Shown piece after piece: positions 53,634-62,652 of a stretch of 64,000 nt of DNA (its first letter is position 1; every line of letters starts with the position of its first letter). Source of the DNA: Pseudomonas hefeiensis (GTDB taxonomy: Bacteria; Pseudomonadota; Gammaproteobacteria; Pseudomonadales; Pseudomonadaceae). The notes below the pieces were generated by a model. It saw nothing but the letters and a program-made list of their open reading frames with translations, was not told the DNA's origin and did no database searches. The DNA lies in assembly GCF_030687835.1 (NCBI RefSeq), contig NZ_CP117449.1:5146001-5210000 (forward strand), read 5' to 3'. The translations under genes and the position numbers were made by a program.

Positions 53634-55343
53634 CTAGCGCGGTTCGATATGGGCAATCATCAACTGCACCGTTTCCTGGCCGCGAAACTCGTTGAGGTCA
53701 AGTTTGTAGGCCAGTTCGACCCAGCGCACGGTGGGGTTTGGCCAAATATCGCGATCGACGCCAAAGGCAATGCCGTCAAGCTTCACCGAACCGCATTCGC
53801 TCTTGAGGACGACCTTGAGGTGCCGTTCGCCCACCACGCGCTGTTCGACCAACTGGAACACGCCGTGAAACATCGGCTCCGGGAAATGCTGGCCCCAGGG
53901 CCCGGCGTGACGCAGCGCCCGGGCCAGCTCCAGGTGAAACTCCTCCACCGCCAGGGTGCCGTCCGACAACAGGCGCCCGGTCAGGTCTTCTTCACGCAAT
54001 TGCCGGCGCACTTCAGCGTCGAACGCCTCGGCGAACAATGGAAAATTCTCTTGCGCCAACGTCAGCCCCGCCGCCATGGCGTGGCCGCCATACTTGCTGA
54101 TCAGGGTTGGATGTTGCGCCGCCACTACACTTAGGGCATCGCGAATATGAAACCCCGGCACCGAGCGCCCCGAGCCCTTGAGCAGGCCGTCACCGGCATC
54201 GGCAAAAGCAATGGTCGGACGAAAATAGCGCTCTTTCATCCGCGAGGCGAGGATACCGATGACGCCCTGGTGCCACTGTGGATCGAACAGGCATAACCCG
54301 AACGGCATCGATTCCACCGGCAAGTCCTTGAGCTGGGCCAGCGCTTCACGCTGCATGCCCTGTTCGATGGATTTGCGATCCTGGTTCATGCCGTCCAGTT
54401 GCGCCGCCATCTCCCGCGCCAAGGCCGGATCGTCAGTGAGCAGGCATTCGATGCCCAGGCTCATGTCGTCCAGACGCCCGGCGGCGTTCAGACGCGGGCC
54501 GAGGATAAACCCGAGGTCCGTGGAGGTGATACGGGAATGATCGCGCCTGGCCACTTCCAGGATGGCCTTGATGCCGGGGCGGGCGCGCCCTGCACGAATG
54601 CGTTCCAGGCCCTGGTGCACCAGGATCCGGTTGTTGGCGTCCAGGGGCACCACATCCGCCACGCTGCCCAGTGCCACCAGGTCCAGCAGTTCGCCGATGT
54701 TTGGCTGGGGGCTGCTGGCGTAACGGCCCAGGCTGCGCAGACGCGCCCGCAACGCCATCAACACATAAAAAATCACGCCGACACCGGCCAATGCCTTGCT
54801 CGGGAATTCACAGCCCGGCTGGTTCGGGTTGACGATAGCGTCGGCCGCCGGCAGTTCAAGGCCCGGTAAATGGTGGTCGGTAACCAGTACCTTGAGCCCC
54901 GCCGCTTTTGCCGCCGCCACACCTTCGACGCTGGAAATACCGTTGTCCACGGTGATCAGCAACTGCGGCTCACGGGTCAGGGCGACCTCGACAATTTCCG
55001 GGGTCAGTCCGTAGCCGTACTCGAAGCGATTGGGCACCAGATAGTCGACATGGGCCGCACCGAGCAAGCGCAGCCCCAACATGCCCACCGTGCTGGCCGT
55101 CGCGCCATCGGCATCAAAGTCGCCAACGATCAGGATGCGCTGGCGCTGCTCCAGCGCCACCACCAACAGATCCACCGCCGCGTCGATGCCCTTGAGTTGC
55201 TGATAAGGAATCAAGCGCGCCAGGCTCTTGTCCAGTTCTGCCTCGGACTGCACGCCACGGGCCGCATACAGGCGCGTCAGCAGGGGCGGCAGGTCACCGA
55301 GGAATGGCAGGGTGTCGGGTAGCTGGCGAGGTTCTATGCGCAT
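53634..55343 (-). CDS. recJ: Single-stranded-DNA-specific exonuclease RecJ (569 aa)
   Basis: 5'-3' exonuclease for recombination and mismatch repair. The DHH family motifs are seen as GDFDADGATAST, LLITVDNGISSVEG, VTDHHLPG and the ADAIVNPNQPGC loop; the DHHA1 part has SKYGGHAMAAGLTL. It is full length. I start at ATG 55343 (MRIEPRQLP); the ribosome site is weak. The next gene upstream on the strand is yaeQ, across a REP. Confidence 0.95.
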   Translation of the reverse strand: MRIEPRQLPDTLPFLGDLPPLLTRLYAARGVQSEAELDKSLARLIPYQQLKGIDAAVDLLVVALEQRQRILIVGDFDADGATASTVGMLGLRLLGAAHVDYLVPNRFEYGYGLTPEIVEVALTREPQLLITVDNGISSVEGVAAAKAAGLKVLVTDHHLPGLELPAADAIVNPNQPGCEFPSKALAGVGVIFYVLMALRARLRSLGRYASSPQPNIGELLDLVALGSVADVVPLDANNRILVHQGLERIRAGRARPGIKAILEVARRDHSRITSTDLGFILGPRLNAAGRLDDMSLGIECLLTDDPALAREMAAQLDGMNQDRKSIEQGMQREALAQLKDLPVESMPFGLCLFDPQWHQGVIGILASRMKERYFRPTIAFADAGDGLLKGSGRSVPGFHIRDALSVVAAQHPTLISKYGGHAMAAGLTLAQENFPLFAEAFDAEVRRQLREEDLTGRLLSDGTLAVEEFHLELARALRHAGPWGQHFPEPMFHGVFQLVEQRVVGERHLKVVLKSECGSVKLDGIAFGVDRDIWPNPTVRWVELAYKLDLNEFRGQETVQLMIAHIEPR

Positions 55344-55397
55344 GGGGTGACAAAGTTTTCTCTGGAAATCGTGAAGGTTGTGGCAAGGAAAGCTTGG

Positions 55398-55485
55398 GTG
55401 GGAGCGGGCTTGCTCGCGAAAGCGGCGGCACATTCAACATCAATGCAAACTGATTTGCCGTCTTCGCGAGCAAGCCCGCTCCCAC
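55398..55485. repeat. REP/BIME pair, TGTGGGAGC class
   Basis: Inverted pair between recJ and yaeQ, which are on the same strand. Confidence 0.85.
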
Positions 55486-55514
55486 AATGGCTCACTCAAT
55501 ACCGGGTCAATGGC

Positions 55515-56057
55515 TCAACCGCGCTCACCCAGCAACCATTGCAACTGGACTTCGTGCTGGCCACGGTCATCAGTCACGAAAATCGTTCCCTCGCTGATCA
55601 TCACATCCCACTTGATCACGCGGGGCATGTCCTTAGCGAGCGTCTCCAGCACTTCCTGGGGCACGGAGGCGATGTTAACGTTCTTGAGGTTTTTTACCGC
55701 CGGGATCACCTTGCCTTCCCAGACCCGCAGGCTGCCATAGGCCAGCAGGCTGGTGCGTTCGGTACGGCGCGAGCACCAGGTCAGGCGGTCGGCATCGGGC
55801 TGACCGACTTCAATCCAGTGCAACACACGGTCGTCCAGGCTTTTTTCCCACAGCGCAGGTTCATCGACATCCGACAGACCTCGGCCAAACGCCAGCAGTT
55901 CGTTGTACCAAAACGCGTAGGCCAGCAGGCGCACCGTCATACGCTCCTCGGTTTCCGAAGGATGACGGGCGATGGTCTGCTTCACGCTCTCGTACACACT
56001 GCGGTCGAGGTCGGTGAGGTTCAGTTCAAACTTATAGGTCGTGGACGGCTGGGCCAT
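55515..56057 (-). CDS. yaeQ: YaeQ family protein (180 aa)
   Basis: Small protein with a PD-(D/E)XK nuclease-like fold and no proven function. Recognisable blocks are TTYKFELNLTDLDRSVYESVKQTIARHPSETEERMTVRLLAYAFWY, LGRGLSDVDEPALW-like FGRGLSDVDEPALWEKSLDDRVLHWIEVGQPDADRL and the C-terminal FVTDDRGQHEV. I start at ATG 56057 (MAQPSTTYKF), dropping a 20-residue non-conserved extension. Confidence 0.9.
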   Translation of the reverse strand: MAQPSTTYKFELNLTDLDRSVYESVKQTIARHPSETEERMTVRLLAYAFWYNELLAFGRGLSDVDEPALWEKSLDDRVLHWIEVGQPDADRLTWCSRRTERTSLLAYGSLRVWEGKVIPAVKNLKNVNIASVPQEVLETLAKDMPRVIKWDVMISEGTIFVTDDRGQHEVQLQWLLGERG

Positions 56058-56203
56058 GAACGGGCTTCTTGATACGAGGAAAGGCGGCAAGTCTAACCGA
56101 TGAGGCGGGCATTCCACGAATTGCCGACCATCAACCTGCGGCGACTGAAGCCGGCCTATGATAAAACGCTCTATTCGTCTGCCTTTGTTCTACAGGATCC
56201 GTC

Positions 56204-57403
56204 ATGTCGCTTACTGCCAAACCCCTTGCGGGCGTCAAAGTCATCGAACTCGGCACCTTGATCGCCGGGCCTTTCGCCTCACGGATCTGCGGTGAATTCG
56301 GGGCTGAGGTGATCAAGGTCGAATCGCCCGATGGCGGTGACCCGTTACGTAAATGGCGCAAGCTGTATGAAGGTACGTCCCTGTGGTGGTTCGTCCAGGC
56401 GCGTAACAAGAAATCCCTGACCCTGAACCTCAAGCACCCCGACGGTCTGGCGATTCTGAAAAAGCTGATTGGCGAAGCCGACATCCTGATCGAGAATTTT
56501 CGCCCCGGCGTGTTGGAAAAACTCGGCCTGGGCTGGGATGTGTTGCATGCGCTGAACCCGAAACTGGTCATGGTGCGGCTCTCGGGCTTCGGTCAGACCG
56601 GACCGATGAAAGATCAGCCAGGGTTTGGCGCAGTGGGCGAGTCCATGGGCGGCCTGCGTTACATCACCGGGTTCGAAGACCGGCCACCGGTGCGCACCGG
56701 CATATCCATCGGTGATTCGATTGCCGCCCTCTGGGGTGTGATTGGCGCACTGATGGCGCTGCGTCATCGCGAGGTCAACGGCGGAACCGGGCAAGTGGTA
56801 GACGTGGCGCTGTATGAAGCGATCTTCGCCATGATGGAAAGCATGGTGCCGGAGTTCGACGTGTTCGGTTTCATCCGCGAGCGCACCGGCAACATCATGC
56901 CGGGTATCACCCCATCGTCCATCCACACCAGTGCCGACGGCAAGCACGTGCAAATTGGTGCCAACGGCGACGCGATCTTCAAGCGCTTCATGCAGGTCAT
57001 CGGCCGTGACGACCTGGCCAATGACCCGCAACTGGCCAGCAATGATGGTCGCGACAGCCGCCGCGATGAGCTGTACGGGGTCATTGATCGCTGGGTCAAT
57101 TCATTCCCGCTCGATACCGTTATCGAGCAGTTGAACCAGGCGGGAGTGCCGGCCAGCCGGATTTTCAGCGCCGAAGATATGTTCAGCGACCCGCAGTTCC
57201 TGGCCCGGGAAATGTTTCTGCAGGCCAAGCTGCCGGACGGTAAGGCGTTCAAGATGCCGGGGATTGTACCGAAACTTTCCGACACCCCGGGCACGTCCGA
57301 ATGGGTCGGGCCGGCGCTGGGTGAGCACAATGCCCAAGTGCTCGGTGAGCTTGGCTACGATGCGCAGCAGATCGCCCAACTGCGCACCGACGGCGCCATT
57401 TGA
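56204..57403 (+). CDS. CaiB/BaiF family CoA-transferase (399 aa)
   Basis: Class III CoA transferase that moves CoA between carboxylates through an Asp-CoA intermediate. The N-terminal KVIELGTLIAGPFASRICGEFGAEVIKVESPDGGDPLRKW is typical, as are ENFRPGVLEKLGLGWDVL and the catalytic D171 in TGISIGDSIAALWG. AGGA lies 6 bases before the ATG. Transcribed alone. The substrate could be formyl-CoA, succinyl-CoA or another acyl; nothing nearby decides. Confidence 0.88.
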   Translation: MSLTAKPLAGVKVIELGTLIAGPFASRICGEFGAEVIKVESPDGGDPLRKWRKLYEGTSLWWFVQARNKKSLTLNLKHPDGLAILKKLIGEADILIENFRPGVLEKLGLGWDVLHALNPKLVMVRLSGFGQTGPMKDQPGFGAVGESMGGLRYITGFEDRPPVRTGISIGDSIAALWGVIGALMALRHREVNGGTGQVVDVALYEAIFAMMESMVPEFDVFGFIRERTGNIMPGITPSSIHTSADGKHVQIGANGDAIFKRFMQVIGRDDLANDPQLASNDGRDSRRDELYGVIDRWVNSFPLDTVIEQLNQAGVPASRIFSAEDMFSDPQFLAREMFLQAKLPDGKAFKMPGIVPKLSDTPGTSEWVGPALGEHNAQVLGELGYDAQQIAQLRTDGAI

Positions 57404-57440
57404 TGCGGTGAGCGAACGTCTGTGGCCACTGAAGAACGAG

Positions 57441-57529
57441 TGTGGGAGCGAGCCTGCTCGCGATTGCGTCGGTTCAGTCGACTTGATGTTGACTGGCACA
57501 CCGCAATCGCGAGCAGGCTCGCTCCCACA
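57441..57529. repeat. REP/BIME pair, TGTGGGAGC class
   Basis: Inverted pair just past the CoA-transferase 3' end; the rest of the 333-base spacer holds only the terminator below. Confidence 0.85.
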
Positions 57530-57579
57530 AAGGTTCAGCGCCGGCCAGCGGCAGAGCACGCTAAAACCTTAAACGCCAG

Positions 57580-57622
57580 GCAAAAAGAAACCCCGAGAAG
57601 TGGGGAGACAACTCGGGGTTAA
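57580..57622 (-). terminator. Rho-independent terminator of the DUF3509 gene
   Basis: AACCCCGAG (57589-57597) pairs with CTCGGGGTT (57612-57620). On the minus strand it is followed by TTTCTTTTTG, so it ends leftward transcription. Confidence 0.75.
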
Positions 57623-57736
57623 ACGTGACCATTCATGGTCCGTACCACAAGCGACAAGCACCGGAGCACAATGCTTGATCTTGCTGGTAACAGGTCTGAC
57701 TCATCAGGACGTAGGAAGGTTCCCACAAAAACCCAT

Positions 57737-58024
57737 TCAATTCGGGATAACCATGACCTTGTCACGCGCCAGATTACGCAGCGCCGCTATCACACAGGGC
57801 TCAAGGCGACCCTCGGCAATCAGTACATCGCGATGCAGTCCATCGACCACATCCGTCAGCTGACGCTTGTCGGTCAACTGAGCCTGGTTGAACATCCTTT
57901 CGACCATGATCGCCCCAGAGGCATTCTTCAGCGTGACCAGGCATTCGCCCTTGGCGCCAGAGGGAGTCAGCGTGACCTGATACGGGCTCAAAGCCTCACC
58001 CAGCAATAGGCTGATACTTTCCAT
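57737..58024 (-). CDS. DUF3509 domain-containing protein (95 aa)
   Basis: Small soluble Pseudomonas protein of the DUF3509 family, function unknown. It begins MESISLLLGEALSPYQVTLTP and ends with LEPCVIAALRNLARDKVMVIPN. The start ATG 58024 is preceded by AAAGGG; the frame to 58153 has no good start. It is transcribed alone and has its own terminator. Confidence 0.82.
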   Translation of the reverse strand: MESISLLLGEALSPYQVTLTPSGAKGECLVTLKNASGAIMVERMFNQAQLTDKRQLTDVVDGLHRDVLIAEGRLEPCVIAALRNLARDKVMVIPN

Positions 58025-58210
58025 TCGCTCACCCTTTAATAGTCTGAAAACAACTGCTTGTTCACAGTAGATGACCGTGAGCCGCAGCAGAAAGTTCGTT
58101 AGCGCACCGAGCCGGTGCGCCCCAAACCGGTTCAACCGAGCATGCGCGCCCAATATGACAGGGGAACAACAGACATCACGTGAAGGAATTTTCCTAGCGA
58201 GCTGTCCCCG

Positions 58211-59581
58211 TCAAGCCAGGAACTGCTCGCCACGGCTCCACCGGCGACCGGCATCAATCCAGCCGCCCAAGAGACCGCGCAACTGCCCATCGGCCCCATA
58301 AAAAGGCACCGACCAATGGTAGATGTCCCGTAATCCACCACCGAACATCAATTGACGGTCGACGAACCGGGACTGCCCGGTTCGCAGCTGCTCCATGACC
58401 TCCGCGTGCAGCAACGCGGCAGTGGCCGGCGGGAACACCGCGGAGTCCGTCAGCCGTGTTCCCCGCAGCTTTTCAAAGCGCGTCGCGAACTGCTCTTCGT
58501 AACTTTTGTTGCACATGATCAGGCGCCCTTCCAGATCACGGATGAAAATCGGATCGGGCATCGCATCCATCAAGGCTCTCTGGAGCATCAACTGATCATT
58601 GAGGACAGCCTCGGCCTTGAGGCGCTGATCGATTTGTATCTGCAGGCGGCGGTTCCAAAGCAGGGACAGCAGGCCGAACAACACGACCACGATCACACAC
58701 CAATAACCCCAACGGGACACCCGCAGCCAGACCGATGGTGCCTGGCTGGGGGCGATACCTGCCATCCACTTGGAACGCAACGCACGCATTTCCTCGGCCG
58801 GAAAAGCTTCCAGGGCCTTGTTCAGAATACTCAGCAATGGAAGCAGATCCTGGCGCACGGCCAGATAGTCCGGTTCCCACTTACCTTCCAGGCTTCTTCC
58901 TACGCGCAACTGTCCCGCCGGGTAGAGGTGCACCCCGGTTTCATTTTCAATGGTGGCGTGGGCTTCCCGACTCTCCACCAGCGCCCTCGCTTCCCCGTAA
59001 GTCTTGACCGTACGCAGTTCGATGGCCGGGTAGTCGCGCCTGATTTCCGCCTCCAACGCATGCCGTGCCGGCAACGCCAGGATCTTGCCATTGAGCTGCT
59101 CAAGCGAGTGGGGAGCGCAATCCCCGTCACGTCCGACAAATACCCAGCCAGAACCGCCAAATGCATGGCTGAAACTCAGGAAATCCCTGCGCTCGTCGTT
59201 CATCGCCAGCGTGGTCGTCATGTCGGCCTCGCCATTCTCCAGCATCGCCAGCAATTGATCGGGGGAAAACGACTCCCGATGCACGAACTCAAGGCCAGTC
59301 ATTTGCGCAATACGCTGGAGAATATCGTTGTTCAGGCCGTTCCACTGTCCACGCTCATTCTTGAACAGGTACAGCGGAAACTGCATCGAAGCCACGATGA
59401 CCTGCGGGTTCTCCTTGATCCACTTCAATTCCTGCGGATCCAGCACCAACCGTTCGCCGGGATCGAACGGGGGCGCTTCATAGGCCGCCAACTGCGCCGC
59501 CCCCGCCCCCTGCGCCCAGTGCATCAGGGCCAGGCCCATCATCCAGCTCAGGGCTGGTTTGCGTCTGATAAAAAACAACAT
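58211..59581 (-). CDS. Solute-binding/PAS receptor without a kinase domain (456 aa)
   Basis: BvgS/EvgS-like architecture cut short. A signal peptide (about residues 1-29) is followed by one periplasmic solute-binding domain (about 45-265: LKWIKENPQVIVASMQFPLYLFKNERGQWNGLNNDILQRIAQMTGLEFV), a membrane helix (about 283-305, WGYWCVIVVVLFGLLSLLW) and a PAS domain (about 325-445: LQRALMDAMPDPIFIRDLEGRLIMCNKSYEEQFA, ending GLLGGWIDAG). It stops 10 residues later, where homologues continue into a histidine kinase. No kinase is seen in any frame downstream. ATG 59581 is used (AAGGA 7 bases upstream). Confidence 0.8.
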   Translation of the reverse strand: MLFFIRRKPALSWMMGLALMHWAQGAGAAQLAAYEAPPFDPGERLVLDPQELKWIKENPQVIVASMQFPLYLFKNERGQWNGLNNDILQRIAQMTGLEFVHRESFSPDQLLAMLENGEADMTTTLAMNDERRDFLSFSHAFGGSGWVFVGRDGDCAPHSLEQLNGKILALPARHALEAEIRRDYPAIELRTVKTYGEARALVESREAHATIENETGVHLYPAGQLRVGRSLEGKWEPDYLAVRQDLLPLLSILNKALEAFPAEEMRALRSKWMAGIAPSQAPSVWLRVSRWGYWCVIVVVLFGLLSLLWNRRLQIQIDQRLKAEAVLNDQLMLQRALMDAMPDPIFIRDLEGRLIMCNKSYEEQFATRFEKLRGTRLTDSAVFPPATAALLHAEVMEQLRTGQSRFVDRQLMFGGGLRDIYHWSVPFYGADGQLRGLLGGWIDAGRRWSRGEQFLA

Positions 59582-59654
59582 CTGCATATCCTTCGAGATT
59601 ACTCGCCCGTCCCTCCAAGGGCGAAAACCCGGCCAGTTTGGCATGCAGAAACAA

Positions 59655-59680
59655 GAAAGCCCGTCAGGAGACGGGCTTCA
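59655..59680 (-). terminator. Terminator after thrC
   Basis: AAGCCCGT pairs with ACGGGCTT around CAGGAG, followed on the minus strand by TCTTGTTTC. It ends the hom-thrC transcript. Confidence 0.7.
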
Positions 59681-59701
59681 AAATGTGACAGGTTTCAGCG
59701 C

Positions 59702-61111
59702 TCAGAGAGGCTTGCCGCGGTTGCCATGCTGACTGACAAAGGCCTGAACGGCTTTCAAGTCATTGGGCAATACGGTGCAACGCTCATCTCGCTCAAACAA
59801 ATCAGAAAGATGTACGGGTAGTTCAAGCGCTTTTCCTACACCCGCCTTCTCCACCGCTTCCGGAAACTTGACCGGATGGGCTGTACCCAGAATCACCATC
59901 GGGATATCCAGGCTACGACGGCACTCACGGGCGGCTCTCACACCAATGGCTGTATGCGGATCGAGCAATTCACCGCTCTGTTCGAACACCTCGGCGATGG
60001 TCTCGCAGGTTTGCGCATCGTCCACCGCAAGCGAGTCAAACAGCTTGCGCGCTTCGGTCCAGCGCTCAGGCTCGACGCTGAAACCACCGCCCTGTCGGAA
60101 GCTGTCCATCAGGCCGGCAATCGCCGCGCCATTGCGACCGTGCAGGTCGAACAGCAGACGCTCGAAGTTCGACGACACCATGATGTCCATGGACGGCGAC
60201 AGCGTGGCGTGCAGGGTTTCCTTGACGTACTGGTTGCCGCTCATGAAGCGGTGCAGGATGTCATTGCGGTTGGTGGCGACGATCAACTGGTTGATCGGCA
60301 GCCCCATGTTGCGCGCCAGGTAACCGGCAAAGATATCGCCGAAGTTGCCGGTAGGCACCGAGAACGACACCGAACGGGTCGGGCCGCCCAGTTGCAAGGC
60401 CGCGTGGAAGTAATAAACGATCTGGGCCATGATCCGCGCCCAGTTGATCGAATTAACCGCGACCAGTCGCGTGCCTTTGAGGAAGCTCTGGTCGGCGAAA
60501 CTGGCCTTGACCATTTCCTGGCAGTCATCGAAGTTGCCTTCGATGGCGATGTTATGGATGTTATCGCCGAAAATCGTTGTCATCTGCCGACGCTGCACTT
60601 CCGAGACGCGGTTGTGTGGGTGCAGGATGAAAATGTCGACGTGCTCGCAATGCTTGCAGCCTTCGATGGCGGCCGAACCGGTGTCGCCGGAGGTGGCGCC
60701 AACGATCACGACACGCTCGCCACGCTTTTGCAGCACGTAGTCCAGCAGACGACCGAGCAATTGCAGGGCGAAGTCCTTGAAAGCCAGGGTCGGGCCGTGG
60801 AACAGCTCCATCACCCATTCGTTGCCGTTGAGCTGACGCAGCGGCGCGATGGCGTTGTGGGAGAAGACGCTATAGGTCTCTTCCAGGATTTTCTTGAAGT
60901 CGGCGTCCGGAATACTGCCGGTGACAAACGGGCGCATGACCCGGAAGGCCAGTTCGTGATACGGCAAACCGGCCCAGGAGGCGATTTCTTCCTGGGTGAA
61001 ACGCGGCAGGTTTTCCGGCACATAGAGGCCGCCGTCCGTGGCCAGGCCGGCCAGCAGGACATCTTCGAAATTCAGGGCCGGTGCCTGGCCGCGGGTGCTG
61101 ATATAGCGCAT
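59702..61111 (-). CDS. thrC: Threonine synthase (469 aa)
   Basis: PLP enzyme making threonine from O-phosphohomoserine. The N-terminal family signature is MRYISTRGQAPALNFEDVLLAGLATDGGLYVP; the PLP lysine is K112 in HGPTLAFKDFALQLLGRLLDY; ATSGDTGSAAIEG is the phosphate-binding loop. It is the long, E. coli-like class (469 residues). It follows hom across a 104-base spacer that contains a repeat. Confidence 0.95.
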   Translation of the reverse strand: MRYISTRGQAPALNFEDVLLAGLATDGGLYVPENLPRFTQEEIASWAGLPYHELAFRVMRPFVTGSIPDADFKKILEETYSVFSHNAIAPLRQLNGNEWVMELFHGPTLAFKDFALQLLGRLLDYVLQKRGERVVIVGATSGDTGSAAIEGCKHCEHVDIFILHPHNRVSEVQRRQMTTIFGDNIHNIAIEGNFDDCQEMVKASFADQSFLKGTRLVAVNSINWARIMAQIVYYFHAALQLGGPTRSVSFSVPTGNFGDIFAGYLARNMGLPINQLIVATNRNDILHRFMSGNQYVKETLHATLSPSMDIMVSSNFERLLFDLHGRNGAAIAGLMDSFRQGGGFSVEPERWTEARKLFDSLAVDDAQTCETIAEVFEQSGELLDPHTAIGVRAARECRRSLDIPMVILGTAHPVKFPEAVEKAGVGKALELPVHLSDLFERDERCTVLPNDLKAVQAFVSQHGNRGKPL

Positions 61112-61130
61112 AAGGGCAAACCTTTGGTTT

Positions 61131-61213
61131 GAGCTTCAAGCTACGAGCTACAAGCTGCAAGTAGAAGCGGGGCCGCTTTTGACTTGTAGCTTGCAACTCG
61201 TAGCTTGTAGCTG
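61131..61213. repeat. Imperfect inverted repeat of AGCTACAAGCT units
   Basis: The left arm (about 61131-61172) and the right arm (about 61174-61213) each hold several AGCTACAAGCT/AGCTTGTAGCT words and form one long imperfect hairpin around GGGGCC. It fills the spacer between hom and thrC. This is a fourth repeat class, known in Pseudomonas genomes. Confidence 0.75.
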
Positions 61214-61215
61214 CT

Positions 61216-62520
61216 TCAGTTCAAATGTTCAACGCGGATACGGACCACCGGCCCGACAACGCCCTGGAGAGCCTCCAACGCGGTGATCGCGTCGTTGATG
61301 CGCTGCTCGACCACACGGTGAGTCAGCAGGATCATCGGCACCAGGCCGTCGTGCTCCTCGACTTCCTTCTGCATGATCGACTCGATGTTGATGCCGCGCT
61401 CCGAAAGGATGCTCGCCACCTGGGCCAGTACACCTGGGTGGTCCTTGGCCTGGATACGCAGGTAGTAGGCACTTTCGCATGCTTCGATCGGAAGAATCGG
61501 ATGATCCGACAGCGAGTCCGGTTGGAAAGCCAGGTGCGGCACACGGTTCTCCGGGTCGGAAGTCATCGCGCGCACCACATCCACCAGGTCGGCCACCACC
61601 GAGGAAGCGGTCGGCTCCATGCCGGCACCAGCACCGTAGAACAGGGTGGAGCCCGCGGCGTCGCCATTGACCATCACGGCGTTCATCACGCCGTTGACGT
61701 TGGCGATCAAGCGATCGGCCGGGATCAACGTCGGGTGTACCCGCAGCTCGATGCCACTGGCGGTGCTACGAGCCACGCCCAGGTGCTTGATGCGGTAGCC
61801 CAAGGCTTCAGCGTAGTTCACGTCAGCGGTGGTCAGCTTGGTGATGCCTTCGGTGTAGGCCTTGTCGAATTGCAGCGGAATACCAAAGGCGATGGACGCC
61901 AGGATCGTCAGCTTGTGCGCCGCGTCGATGCCTTCCACGTCAAAAGTCGGATCGGCTTCTGCGTAACCCAGGGCCTGGGCCTCGGCGAGCACGTCTTCGA
62001 AGGTGCGACCCTTTTCGCGCATCTCGGTAAGAATGAAGTTGCCAGTGCCGTTGATGATCCCGGCGACCCAGTTGATGCGGTTGGCCGAAAGGCCCTCGCG
62101 GATCGCCTTGATCACCGGAATGCCACCGGCCACGGCGGCTTCGAACGCAACGATCACGCCCTTTTCCCGCGCTTTGGCGAAAATCTCATTACCGTGAACA
62201 GCGATAAGCGCCTTGTTCGCGGTGACCACATGCTTGCCATTCTCGATGGCCTTGAGTACCAGCTCGCGGGCAACGGTATAGCCGCCCATCAGCTCTATGA
62301 CGATGTCGATCTCAGGGTTCGTGGCCACTTCGAAGACATCGTTGGTAATCGCAATACCGGTCGTCTGGAACTGAGGCTTTGGCGTGCGCATGGCAATTTG
62401 TGCCACTTCGATTCCACGCCCGGCACGACGAGCAATTTCCTCGGCGTTGCGCTGAAGTACGTTGAAGGTGCCGCCACCGACGGTACCTAACCCACAGATG
62501 CCTACTTTGACCGGATTCAC
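61216..62520 (-). CDS. hom: Homoserine dehydrogenase (434 aa)
   Basis: NAD(P)-dependent reduction of aspartate semialdehyde to homoserine for threonine and methionine. The N-terminal Rossmann loop is GICGLGTVGGGTFNVL; HVVTANKALIAVHG and EAAVAGGIPVIKAIREGL form the catalytic region; the C-terminal ACT domain (SAYYLRIQAKDHPGVLAQVASILSERGINIESIMQKE) mediates threonine feedback. The start is GTG 62520 with GGGGAG 6 bases upstream. A 9-bp hairpin lies just before it. Confidence 0.95.
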   Translation of the reverse strand: MNPVKVGICGLGTVGGGTFNVLQRNAEEIARRAGRGIEVAQIAMRTPKPQFQTTGIAITNDVFEVATNPEIDIVIELMGGYTVARELVLKAIENGKHVVTANKALIAVHGNEIFAKAREKGVIVAFEAAVAGGIPVIKAIREGLSANRINWVAGIINGTGNFILTEMREKGRTFEDVLAEAQALGYAEADPTFDVEGIDAAHKLTILASIAFGIPLQFDKAYTEGITKLTTADVNYAEALGYRIKHLGVARSTASGIELRVHPTLIPADRLIANVNGVMNAVMVNGDAAGSTLFYGAGAGMEPTASSVVADLVDVVRAMTSDPENRVPHLAFQPDSLSDHPILPIEACESAYYLRIQAKDHPGVLAQVASILSERGINIESIMQKEVEEHDGLVPMILLTHRVVEQRINDAITALEALQGVVGPVVRIRVEHLN

Positions 62521-62534
62521 TCTTGACTCCCCAT

Positions 62535-62560
62535 GAAACGGCCGACGCAAGGTCGGCCGT
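62535..62560 (-). terminator. Hairpin in the dsbC-hom spacer
   Basis: ACGGCCGAC (62538-62546) pairs with GTCGGCCGT (62552-62560), followed on the minus strand by TTTC and then the hom ribosome site within 20 bases. It could terminate dsbC transcripts or attenuate hom. Confidence 0.5.
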
Positions 62561-62652
62561 GAAATACAGCCGCGCAGCAACGCGACTTTGTGTTTAACGG
62601 CCCGACGAAGGTTTTCGCCGAGCCGTGATCTTCATAAACGCACTGCCCATGA

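Noticed and set aside
58352..59821. 489-codon open frame on the plus strand
   Set aside because: Antisense to the receptor gene and thrC end; the minus-strand receptor has signal peptide, domains and a ribosome site.
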